From: Ipomoea triloba
Taxonomy: Eukaryota; Streptophyta; Magnoliopsida; Solanales; Convolvulaceae
Reading direction: 5' to 3'
Assembly: GCF_003576645.1 (NCBI RefSeq)
Contig: NC_044920.1
Coordinates: forward strand, 10,833,394 to 10,897,393
Length of the DNA: 64,000 nt
The position numbers and the translations under genes are program-made. A model generated the notes under the pieces. It did not search any database. It saw nothing but the letters and a program-made list of their open reading frames with translations, and was not told the DNA's origin. This document shows, one piece after another, positions 21,589 to 32,761 of the stretch. The stretch's first letter is position 1. Each line of letters begins with the position of its first letter.

Positions 21589-21933
21589 TAATAATAATTA
21601 CAATACAATCAAGGTATATACATAGATATTTTGTATACGAAATACTCAACTACATATATACGAATCTATATATCTATATATATATAGTTATTTTCAAAAG
21701 AAAAAAAAATAATGTACATACATAATTATAGATTATAAATCAATTCTTTTTTGAATATAATACTATTCATACCTACGCACATAATAAATTTTTTTTTTCT
21801 AAACCTATGTACATTATACATACTAATTACATACACAAATCTCAATGTTAATCCATAAATATATGTAGCTTATATTATATACGTATATACAATCTACTTC
21901 TATATAAAAGAAAGAAAGAAATAAATAAATAAG

Positions 21934-21937
<4 letters not shown>

Positions 21938-21992
<55 letters not shown>
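21938..21992. repeat. (AT)n microsatellite
   Basis: More than 25 AT units followed by four GTAT units. It lies inside the LTR sequence; similar tracts occur near 31965-32010 and 32085-32120. Confidence 0.95.
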
Positions 21993-22006
<14 letters not shown>

Positions 22007-22798
22007 GTATGTATATTAATAAAACCCATACGTACATTGCATAGTTACGAACCAAATCTTAATATAACCCTATTTCCTACATACGTACATAACATATTAC
22101 TATACATACGTACCTAATACATGCCACATACATACACATAATACAATAACAACACAAGTATATACATAGCTTTACCTACGTACATACACTTATATAATTT
22201 TTTTTTAAAAATAAAATATACTTGTATAACATACAAATCATATACTTTCCTACTCATCATTTCGTGAGCCAAAATCACAAGTAAATGAATGCATCTTTCA
22301 TCTGCATAAAATTTTGCTAAGTGTAATATTTCCACTTACTTGGAATGATGAAAATCCCTTTTCTCAACCTTTTAACCACGGTTAGGAGATCCTAATTCTT
22401 CTATACCATCATCATATCAACACCCAATAACATAATATACAAAAATATTCATATAAGATAGAAATCCTTCATTAATATATGATAAACAAATCACTTAAAG
22501 GAAGAACTTACCACCCAAAACAAAGCTCCTAAAACTGAAGGATGAATCAAGAAGAGATTTTTTTATTTTATTTTACTAGTATTTTCGCCCGTGCCTTGCA
22601 CGGAATGGATTTGTTATAATATTTAAAGAATATTTGGATCAATATACAATTATATATATTATAACATCGAATATTATATAGCGCAATTGATGAAATTGAT
22701 TGGATCGATTATGTTTTCTGATGTTTTCCTTTGAATTAGATGAAATTGATTGGATCGATTATGGATTTAGTATATATTGAGATAATAAAAATAAAGAT

Positions 22799-25700
22799 GA
22801 AATTATAAAAAATTCTAATATTGAACGTGTACATTTATTTGATTATAAGATTAGTACAAAAATATTACTCAATTAATTGAATAATATATGACTTGTTTGT
22901 CTAAAATTATCTTTAAAAGATCTATAAGTAATATGACTTATATAATTATATTATGACTTATATAATTATATTATTACTAAAATAAATATGAGAAAATGAG
23001 AAATAAATTAATTGTAATTATTATAAAAATAAATTCAACGACCAATGCTTAACTTAATTATCATAATAATTATTAGGCAATTATTATTAGTCAATTACAC
23101 TAATATATGTGTAGTTATACTTTTATACTTTAAGTATATTCATTTTCCCCATATTGCATTTAGTTTTATCTTCCTCCTCCATATTTGAATGAATTAATTT
23201 TGATTATTATAAAAATCTAACAACCCATGTTCAATTAATTTTTTTAAAGTTTAAATAACTTAGAGTTTTCAAAAGGAAAGTATAATTAACTATTAAAGTT
23301 TTTAAATAATTTTCAGTCAATTAGTAATATCCTTTTCTTTTCCCGATAAATGATTTTATTTTTATTAATAGTGTTGATACGTGAGTATACATATTATCAA
23401 TTTATAGATATTAGTTAATTTCTATTTTACATTTTCTTAACAAATAAGCTTTATTAATTATTTGACCAATAAAATATTTCATTAATTGACTACAAAAGTT
23501 TAGGCGGGGAATGAAATAGGAGGATTTTACTTTTATATATAGTATAGAATATAGATTACGATCTTTTTATATTTTAAATCAATTAGTAATATCATTTTTC
23601 TCGGAATAATGGTCAAATAAATCACTGAACTACACACAAAACTGCAATTAGGCCATCGAACTCAAAAAGAATGCAATTGGATTCCTGAACTATATAAACT
23701 CATGCAATTAAGTACAAATTGACATGTTTTCAAAAAAAAAAAGTCCAAATTGACCTGTTTACCTACAATTGTGATGACATGGTGGTTACTAATTTTAAAA
23801 TAAAATTTTTAAATAATTTTAATTAAAATAATTAAATAATAATAATAATAATAAATTTTAAAAAAAAAATGGACGTCTCCGGCAGTAGTTCTATTTTTTT
23901 TTTATTTTTTTTTTTAATTATTAGTGCCGATTGTTATGTGTAAATTAATATCAGGCAACCTTATCTAGGAAAAATGAAAAGAATTACGTAGTAATATTTA
24001 CCTAATTTTCGTTCCATTTTTAATTGATGATGTAGAATATTATTATTGAAATATTTCCATTTCATTTTTTAATTTCCGTTCCTTTTTTAATTTATCTTTA
24101 ATATTGTTTATAATATGCCTTTATTATTTATGATGTAGAATGTTTTCCTTTTTTAATTAAATTGCAATGATATGACCATTTCCTTTTTCATTTTAGTTAA
24201 TTATGGATATTTTTTTTATTTACAGTCAATTATTAATATTCATTTCCTTTTATATATTCAATCAATTAGTAACATCAGATTCATTTTTAGTCGATTTTTT
24301 TTTATTTTCAGTTAATTAGTCAATCAGAATAATAGATCCACTCGTATTTTTACCTAATTTTTGTTCTATTTTTAATTAATGATGTAGAATATTATTATTG
24401 AAATATTTTCATTCTATTTTTAATTTACCTTTACTATTGTTTAAAATTTAAAATATGCCTTTACTATTCTTATGTTTTTATATATAGTATAGATTAATAT
24501 TATGCTAATTATGACGTCCATGTATTATGAATAAGTATGGTAATTAAGGAGTATATATTATAATTAAAAAATAATGTATATTTTAATTTCGTTTAATTAT
24601 GGACGTAATATGCGTATGTTTAATTTTCTTTAATTTTATCCGTAATATATATGTGTATGTTTAATTTTGTTTAATTATGTCCGTAATATGTGTACCATTA
24701 ATTTCTTTAATTGATTAGATAAAATTATGGCAAGTATAAAAAACCGTTTAATAAAAGTATAATGTTTGAACTAATTTCTCAATGAGAGTCATTTCCATTT
24801 TTAGTCCTACTGTTATTAGGGCATTGCCAATTTTAGTCCACTTCATTAATTTTTGCCACATTGCGACCAGTCTTATTTAGTCCTTGCCACTTTTAGTCCA
24901 CCGTTAAAATTTNGAAATTATAAAAAATTCTAATATTGAACGTGTACATTTATTTGATTATAAGATTAGTACAAAAATATTACTCAATTAATTGAATAAT
25001 ATATGACTTGTTTGTCTAAAATTATCTTTAAAAGATCTATAAGTAATATGACTTATATAATTATATTATGACTTATATAATTATATTATTACTAAAATAA
25101 ATATGAGAAAATGAGAAATAAATTAATTGTAATTATTATAAAAATAAATTCAACGACCAATGCTTAACTTAATTATCATAATAATTATTAGGCAATTATT
25201 ATTAGTCAATTACACTAATATATGTGTAGTTATACTTTTATACTTTAAGTATATTCATTTTCCCCATATTGCATTTAGTTTTATCTTCCTCCTCCATATT
25301 TGAATGAATTAATTTTGATTATTATAAAAATCTAACAACCCATGTTCAATTAATTTTTTTAAAGTTTAAATAACTTAGAGTTTTCAAAAGGAAAGTATAA
25401 TTAACTATTAAAGTTTTTAAATAATTTTCAGTCAATTAGTAATATCCTTTTCTTTTCCCGATAAATGATTTTATTTTTATTAATAGTGTTGATACGTGAG
25501 TATACATATTATCAATTTATAGATATTAGTTAATTTCTATTTTACATTTTCTTAACAAATAAGCTTTATTAATTATTTGACCAATAAAATATTTCATTAA
25601 TTGACTACAAAAGTTTAGGCGGGGAATGAAATAGGAGGATTTTACTTTTATATATAGTATAGAATATAGATTACGATCTTTTTATATTTTAAATCAATTA

Positions 25701-26997
25701 GTAATATCATTTTTCTCGGAATAATGGTCAAATAAATCACTGAACTACACACAAAACTGCAATTAGGCCATCGAACTCAAAAAGAATGCAATTGGATTCC
25801 TGAACTATATAAACTCATGCAATTAAGTACAAATTGACATGTTTTCAAAAAAAAAAAGTCCAAATTGACCTGTTTACCTACAATTGTGATGACATGGTGG
25901 TTACTAATTTTAAAATAAAATTTTTAAATAATTTTAATTAAAATAATTAAATAATAATAATAATAATAAATTTTAAAAAAAAAATGGACGTCTCCGGCAG
26001 TAGTTCTATTTTTTTTTTATTTTTTTTTTTAATTATTAGTGCCGATTGTTATGTGTAAATTAATATCAGGCAACCTTATCTAGGAAAAATGAAAAGAATT
26101 ACGTAGTAATATTTACCTAATTTTCGTTCCATTTTTAATTGATGATGTAGAATATTATTATTGAAATATTTCCATTTCATTTTTTAATTTCCGTTCCTTT
26201 TTTAATTTATCTTTAATATTGTTTATAATATGCCTTTATTATTTATGATGTAGAATGTTTTCCTTTTTTAATTAAATTGCAATGATATGACCATTTCCTT
26301 TTTCATTTTAGTTAATTATGGATATTTTTTTTATTTACAGTCAATTATTAATATTCATTTCCTTTTATATATTCAATCAATTAGTAACATCAGATTCATT
26401 TTTAGTCGATTTTTTTTTATTTTCAGTTAATTAGTCAATCAGAATAATAGATCCACTCGTATTTTTACCTAATTTTTGTTCTATTTTTAATTAATGATGT
26501 AGAATATTATTATTGAAATATTTTCATTCTATTTTTAATTTACCTTTACTATTGTTTAAAATTTAAAATATGCCTTTACTATTCTTATGTTTTTATATAT
26601 AGTATAGATTAATATTATGCTAATTATGACGTCCATGTATTATGAATAAGTATGGTAATTAAGGAGTATATATTATAATTAAAAAATAATGTATATTTTA
26701 ATTTCGTTTAATTATGGACGTAATATGCGTATGTTTAATTTTCTTTAATTTTATCCGTAATATATATGTGTATGTTTAATTTTGTTTAATTATGTCCGTA
26801 ATATGTGTACCATTAATTTCTTTAATTGATTAGATAAAATTATGGCAAGTATAAAAAACCGTTTAATAAAAGTATAATGTTTGAACTAATTTCTCAATGA
26901 GAGTCATTTCCATTTTTAGTCCTACTGTTATTAGGGCATTGCCAATTTTAGTCCACTTCATTAATTTTTGCCACATTGCGACCAGTCTTATTTAGTC
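22799..26997 (+). repeat. 2.1 kb direct duplication, copies A and B
   Basis: Copy A (22799 to about 24885) and copy B (24914-26997) are the same sequence at an offset of 2115 bp, with an N at 24913 between them. Copy B includes the first part of the MITE arm and then jumps to other sequence. Confidence 0.9.
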
Positions 26998-28864
26998 TAA
27001 TAATATGTGAATTAGCATAATAATACGTGAATTGAAATAATTATCATAATTTTGTTAATCTCCTCTAATTATGGATGTAATATGTGTATTATCAATTTTG
27101 TTAACTGATTTGATAAAATTTATATTACGAAAAACAATATTAATTCATTAGTTGTCATAATTTTTAAGATTTTATTCAAAAGTAATCAAATGAAATGCAC
27201 GGGTAATTGACATTATCTGAAGTAAAAATATATAAAATTATCGTAAGAATGAAATCTCTATGTTTAATGACCATAATAAATTTAGATGTTAAATATAGTG
27301 TAATTACCACGGATTATTTAGATGGTAAATAGTATATGGTAATTACCTATATAGATTAGCATATTAAACGGATTAACATATGGAACAATGTTATAAAAAA
27401 GGAAGGAAGCCTTTTAGATAAAATATATTAGGAATAATATCAATTAAATAAAATATCATAGGAATTTCTCAATTCTATATTTATAATTACCTTTATAAAC
27501 AGATTTAATAGGAAAATTTAGTTACAAACTTATATTAAGAGTTATGGATTATTATTATTATATTATTATTATTATTAGGAAAATTATATTAAGAATTTTA
27601 GATTATTATTACTATGGAGTATTATATTATTATTATTATTATTATTAACATAATAGATTTTAAATCGAGGATACAAAATTTAATATTATTATTTCATTTA
27701 TTCAAGTATAGTAATCACCATTTTTTAACTAATAAGTGTGAATTAGTATTGTGCAATTAATGATAAAGATTAATAATAATTGGAATCAACAATCAATGAT
27801 ACAATGACCCATGTTTAGCTTCCAATGCACCATTTTTTATAAAATGAAGAATTGGAATGGTAAAACGAACAATTGGAATGAATAATTGAGGATTTATTCA
27901 AGTATAGTAACCACCATTTTTACCAAATTACATAAGCATCCGTAAATGGGGAAGATCAAGATTGCAAAATCTACAATATATAGATGAGCATCCGTAGATT
28001 GCTAGTTATTTTGCACAGTACAACTAAAAAGATGGATAGTTAAATAAGGTATTATCATTCAAAATCTTGTAATACAAAGTTACAATACAATGTTTTTCCA
28101 TTAGAAATTACCAATCAAAGTAATGTGATTAAAATATATAATTATAGAAAACATTTGATTGTTCACTACAATCACTCTAAAAATTGTAATTTTACATACG
28201 TGATACGCCCATGGCAAAATTGGCCTAGCTACTTGAAACCTTATCAGCAAAAATTAAAGCATATTGAGCTGTTAAAATCAAACTAAATCACAGTACTACA
28301 AAATACTCTATGGAATGCAGACTACACCATAATGATCTCCAACATGCAGAATGAATCAACTAAAAATTAAATCATAGCACATACAATAACAATTCTACGC
28401 GTGTTAAAGTTCGATCTTCGACTTCGTAGAATTACAGATTATAGATCTCTAACTAATAGTGAGAGCACAGATATTGGTACGTTGTGAGAGAAGAGTCATT
28501 TCTCATCATTATATAGTGGAGGATAAACATAATATGGAAGATTTTTCAAAAGGAAAGTATAATTAATTTTAATTTTATGTAAATATAGATGATTGACATG
28601 TAAAAATTTTACTACAATATTATATAATTTTTTAATTCTTTTTGGTAAATTTCTCTTCGTGAGAGTGGCCCAGGGGGAATCGTCACTTGAGGGAATTGGA
28701 CCCGAGTTCTCCCGAAATTCCTCCCCACAAAGAGAGCTCACTTGCCATTTGAGTTACCCCACTGGGTTATAATTTTTNAATGGCCGTAATGTGGCAAAAA
28801 TTAATGAAGTGGACTAAAATTGGCAATGCCTCAATAACAATAGGACCAAAAATGGAAATGACTC
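24786..28864. mobile_element. Mutator-like MITE split by mis-inserted sequence
   Basis: The left arm (24786-24912) starts GAGTCATTTCCATTTTTAGT. The inverse right arm lies at 28780-28864, ending GGAAATGACTC. A perfect 10-bp target duplication TTCTCAATGA flanks both ends (24776-24785, 28865-28874). The 3.9 kb between the Ns repeats the flanking sequence, so the real MITE was probably a few hundred bp. Confidence 0.7.
28640..28768 (-). mobile_element. duplicate copy of the SINE (in copy C)
   Basis: Identical to 30614-30742 at the 1974-bp offset. The right target repeat is broken by the N at 28779. It is probably the same locus assembled twice. Confidence 0.7.
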
Positions 28865-30613
28865 TTCTCAATGACCATAATTATTAAGATTTTATTCCAA
28901 AGTAACCATTAGCATAATTTTATATGTGTAATAATCTGTGAATTGAAATAATTTACATAATTGTATGGACGTAATAATATGTGAATTAGCATAATAATAC
29001 GTGAATTGAAATAATTATCATAATTTTGTTAATCTCCTCTAATTATGGATGTAATATGTGTATTATCAATTTTGTTAACTGATTTGATAAAATTTATATT
29101 ACGAAAAACAATATTAATTCATTAGTTGTCATAATTTTTAAGATTTTATTCAAAAGTAATCAAATGAAATGCACGGGTAATTGACATTATCTGAAGTAAA
29201 AATATATAAAATTATCGTAAGAATGAAATCTCTATGTTTAATGACCATAATAAATTTAGATGTTAAATATAGTGTAATTACCACGGATTATTTAGATGGT
29301 AAATAGTATATGGTAATTACCTATATAGATTAGCATATTAAACGGATTAACATATGGAACAATGTTATAAAAAAGGAAGGAAGCCTTTTAGATAAAATAT
29401 ATTAGGAATAATATCAATTAAATAAAATATCATAGGAATTTCTCAATTCTATATTTATAATTACCTTTATAAACAGATTTAATAGGAAAATTTAGTTACA
29501 AACTTATATTAAGAGTTATGGATTATTATTATTATATTATTATTATTATTAGGAAAATTATATTAAGAATTTTAGATTATTATTACTATGGAGTATTATA
29601 TTATTATTATTATTATTATTAACATAATAGATTTTAAATCGAGGATACAAAATTTAATATTATTATTTCATTTATTCAAGTATAGTAATCACCATTTTTT
29701 AACTAATAAGTGTGAATTAGTATTGTGCAATTAATGATAAAGATTAATAATAATTGGAATCAACAATCAATGATACAATGACCCATGTTTAGCTTCCAAT
29801 GCACCATTTTTTATAAAATGAAGAATTGGAATGGTAAAACGAACAATTGGAATGAATAATTGAGGATTTATTCAAGTATAGTAACCACCATTTTTACCAA
29901 ATTACATAAGCATCCGTAAATGGGGAAGATCAAGATTGCAAAATCTACAATATATAGATGAGCATCCGTAGATTGCTAGTTATTTTGCACAGTACAACTA
30001 AAAAGATGGATAGTTAAATAAGGTATTATCATTCAAAATCTTGTAATACAAAGTTACAATACAATGTTTTTCCATTAGAAATTACCAATCAAAGTAATGT
30101 GATTAAAATATATAATTATAGAAAACATTTGATTGTTCACTACAATCACTCTAAAAATTGTAATTTTACATACGTGATACGCCCATGGCAAAATTGGCCT
30201 AGCTACTTGAAACCTTATCAGCAAAAATTAAAGCATATTGAGCTGTTAAAATCAAACTAAATCACAGTACTACAAAATACTCTATGGAATGCAGACTACA
30301 CCATAATGATCTCCAACATGCAGAATGAATCAACTAAAAATTAAATCATAGCACATACAATAACAATTCTACGCGTGTTAAAGTTCGATCTTCGACTTCG
30401 TAGAATTACAGATTATAGATCTCTAACTAATAGTGAGAGCACAGATATTGGTACGTTGTGAGAGAAGAGTCATTTCTCATCATTATATAGTGGAGGATAA
30501 ACATAATATGGAAGATTTTTCAAAAGGAAAGTATAATTAATTTTAATTTTATGTAAATATAGATGATTGACATGTAAAAATTTTACTACAATATTATATA
30601 ATTTTTTAATTCT

Positions 30614-30742
30614 TTTTGGTAAATTTCTCTTCGTGAGAGTGGCCCAGGGGGAATCGTCACTTGAGGGAATTGGACCCGAGTTCTCCCGAAATTCCTCCCC
30701 ACAAAGAGAGCTCACTTGCCATTTGAGTTACCCCACTGGGTT
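30614..30742 (-). mobile_element. tRNA-derived SINE
   Basis: Read on the minus strand it starts AACCCAGTGGGGTAACTCAA, with a box-A-like GGTAACTCAAATGGC and a box-B-like GGGTCCAATTCCC further on, the internal pol III promoter of tRNA-derived SINEs. It is flanked by a 16-bp direct repeat with one mismatch (30598-30613 and 30743-30758). The body is about 129 bp. Confidence 0.75.
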
Positions 30743-30758
30743 ATAATTTTTTCATTCT

Positions 30759-30953
30759 AATATAGTTAATTAGATGTCAATTATATAAATATATATAGAT
30801 ATATAGATATAGATATAGATTATCATATCACTAATCACCAATCACCAATTAATTAATTAATATCAATATCAATCTATATAAATATAAATATTAATATATA
30901 ACAATATTACCATATCACTAATCACCAATCACCAATTAATTAATTAATATTAA

Positions 30954-30992
<39 letters not shown>

Positions 30993-31392
30993 TTATTTAT
31001 TAATTAATATTAATATATAACAATATTACCATATCACTAATCACCAATCACCAATTAATTATTCTTTTTTAAAATAATCACCAATTAATTAATTAATATT
31101 AGTATATATTAATATATTAATATATTAATATTAAGAATAATACCATATACCATATTATCAATTATCAATTATATATCACCAATCACCCATCACCCATTAA
31201 TATTAACAATATTACCATATTATCATATTATCATTATCATATATTACCATAATAATATTATAGGATGGATAATTAATAAAATAATAAAATAATAAAATAA
31301 TAAATAAATAAAATAAATGATTTTACCAAAATACCCCTAAGTTTTGGGGGGAAAATTTGGGAGGAGGAAATTGTTTTTATATATAGTATAGA
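30759..31392. repeat. AT-rich Helitron 5'-end region with short repeats
   Basis: The phrase TATCACTAATCACCAATCAC recurs about four times between 30820 and 31080, between AT tracts and ATTAATTAATTAATAT runs. No ORF. Confidence 0.6.
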
Positions 31393-31962
31393 TTTTATTT
31401 TTTTGTCTAGTAAAATTCGGCCATGAGAGAAAGAAGAAGAAAATGGAATGTGATCAAGACTTCAATGGCTTATCATCATGTCCTTAAATAATTGCTTAAG
31501 GAGAATAACGAAAAAAATGATTTGATTTGAAACCTGATTGTGCAACTCCTAAGAGATTGCAATCAATCAACATTTATCATTTATCCTATCCAATATCCAT
31601 ATATATTTATAGTAGTCAAAGACGGTCTAGTGACACCCGGTGTCCCGATTTACACTCCCACATAGATGATGGGAGTGAGTTTGAGCCTCAGTGGAGGCAA
31701 CTGTTAACTCTTGTGCTTTAGTAGGTTGAGAAAAGATACTACATTCTAACAGAGTCAGTAGTGCTCAAAATATATATATATAGTACTCCCATACTATAAC
31801 ATATAATATAATACATACATAACATACATTATATATATACATACACACGTAACACACTAACATATATAATAAAATCTAACTTAATAGCCTATCAGTATAT
31901 ATATATTATAATTGATATACGTTACATACATACATACATGTATATATCACTAACATAACTTA

Positions 31963-32015
<53 letters not shown>

Positions 32016-32081
32016 CATATTGTGCATACGTTATATATCTATATATGATAATATAATAATATATATATAACTAACACAAGT

Positions 32082-32126
<45 letters not shown>

Positions 32127-32350
32127 TACACATATATTTAATTGTACAACATATATGCTATATATATATTAAGTACGTACACTAAAAAAAACACATAAAT
32201 ATACATACCACTACATATATGTATAATATATAAAAAATTGTTAATAACGTACGTACACTAACACGAGCTAAACAAATGTTACATATTTATTTTTAAAATA
32301 AATAAATACTCACTATATTCAAATATTTATGCACATCATATCATAACTAT
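31393..32350 (-). other. remaining LTR-type sequence and AT-rich spacer
   Basis: Sequence after the Helitron continues the style of the minus-strand LTR (it contains GGCCATGAGAGAAAGAAGAAG on the plus strand) as far as about 31610. AT-rich DNA with (AT)n tracts at 31965-32010 and 32085-32120 follows. No coding signal. Confidence 0.4.
31615..31745 (+). mobile_element. possible second tRNA-derived SINE
   Basis: The segment has GGTCTAGTGACACCCGGTGT, with a tRNA-like start and box A, and GAGTTTGAGCCTCAGTGGAG about 55 bp later as a box-B-like motif. I see no clear target-site duplication, and a short relative may occur near 35315 (GGTCTAGTGGCATCACGGTT). Confidence 0.4.
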
Positions 32351-32690
32351 AATAAAGATAGGGAATGAATTTTCAAATGGTTTGATCTAGAATTCCAAAA
32401 AAACCTGGTATTTCAGTAATACTTGGGTGTTCCCTTTCCCTTATGATCCAACCAAAAAAAAACAAACAAACAAACAAACAAAAAAAAAAAAAAACAATAT
32501 GGTATGGAGTTTAATTATCAAGAAATTTGAACGGGTGTTATTCTAAAAAAAAAAAAAAAAAGAAATTTGAACTGGTGACTTGGTGAGCCAATTCTTATGC
32601 CACACGTGGCGCATATTTGGACTCAAAAATCCTTGTTCGAAAAATCTATAAGAAAAAACTTAGCGAATTCGTTTACACGCTATGTCGCTG

Positions 32691-32698
32691 TATATAGA
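32691..32698 (+). promoter_or_regulatory. TATA-like box of the serine acetyltransferase gene
   Basis: TATATAGA lies 71 bp upstream of the ATG at 32762. It lies downstream of the other in-frame ATG (32597), which argues for 32762 as the start if this box is used. Confidence 0.5.
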
Positions 32699-32761
32699 TT
32701 CCTAGCGATTTCGAAGCTACCTGCAACGAACACGGAAGCTGAAACGGCTGCGTTTTTTAAG

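Larger units (their letters stand above)
16852..22575 (-). mobile_element. gypsy-type LTR on the minus strand (family B), in three partial copies
   Basis: It starts TGTAACACCCCCAAAAACGA on the plus strand, i.e. GGGGGTGTTACA at the 3' end of a minus-strand LTR, a typical gypsy LTR end. A block beginning CTTATTGAGGGCATTACCGC appears at 16967, 17669 and 19332. Copy 2 (17669-19330) and copy 3 (from 19332) are nearly identical except for a 42-bp deletion in copy 2. Ns separate the copies, so at least part is assembly duplication. Further on lie the MITE (20863-21588), an (AT)n tract (about 21938-21992) and AT-rich LTR sequence interrupted by the Helitron at 22576. No coding frames of interest. Confidence 0.6.
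26998..30752 (+). repeat. 1.8 kb direct duplication, copies C and D
   Basis: Copies C (26998-28778) and D (28972-30752) match at a constant offset of 1974 bp, including the SINE. An N at 28779 follows copy C. Confidence 0.9.
22576..31392 (-). mobile_element. non-autonomous Helitron (length inflated by duplications)
   Basis: On the minus strand the 3' end reads CCGTGCAAGGCACGG (a stem), about 10 nt, then CTAG, the Helitron terminal signature. The other end reads TCTATACTATATATAAAA, starting with TC. Flanking bases give the A|T insertion expected (A at 22575, T at 31393). Other 5'-like ends at about 23549 and 24507 suggest nested or alternative termini, so the exact length is uncertain. The interior is AT-rich and lacks Rep/helicase coding sequence. 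It holds a MITE, a SINE and two large duplications around Ns. Confidence 0.65.

Noticed and set aside
28496..30715. Duplicate 81-codon minus-strand ORFs with SLCGEEFRENSG
   Set aside because: They overlap the SINE and its flank; they are SINE sequence, not a gene.
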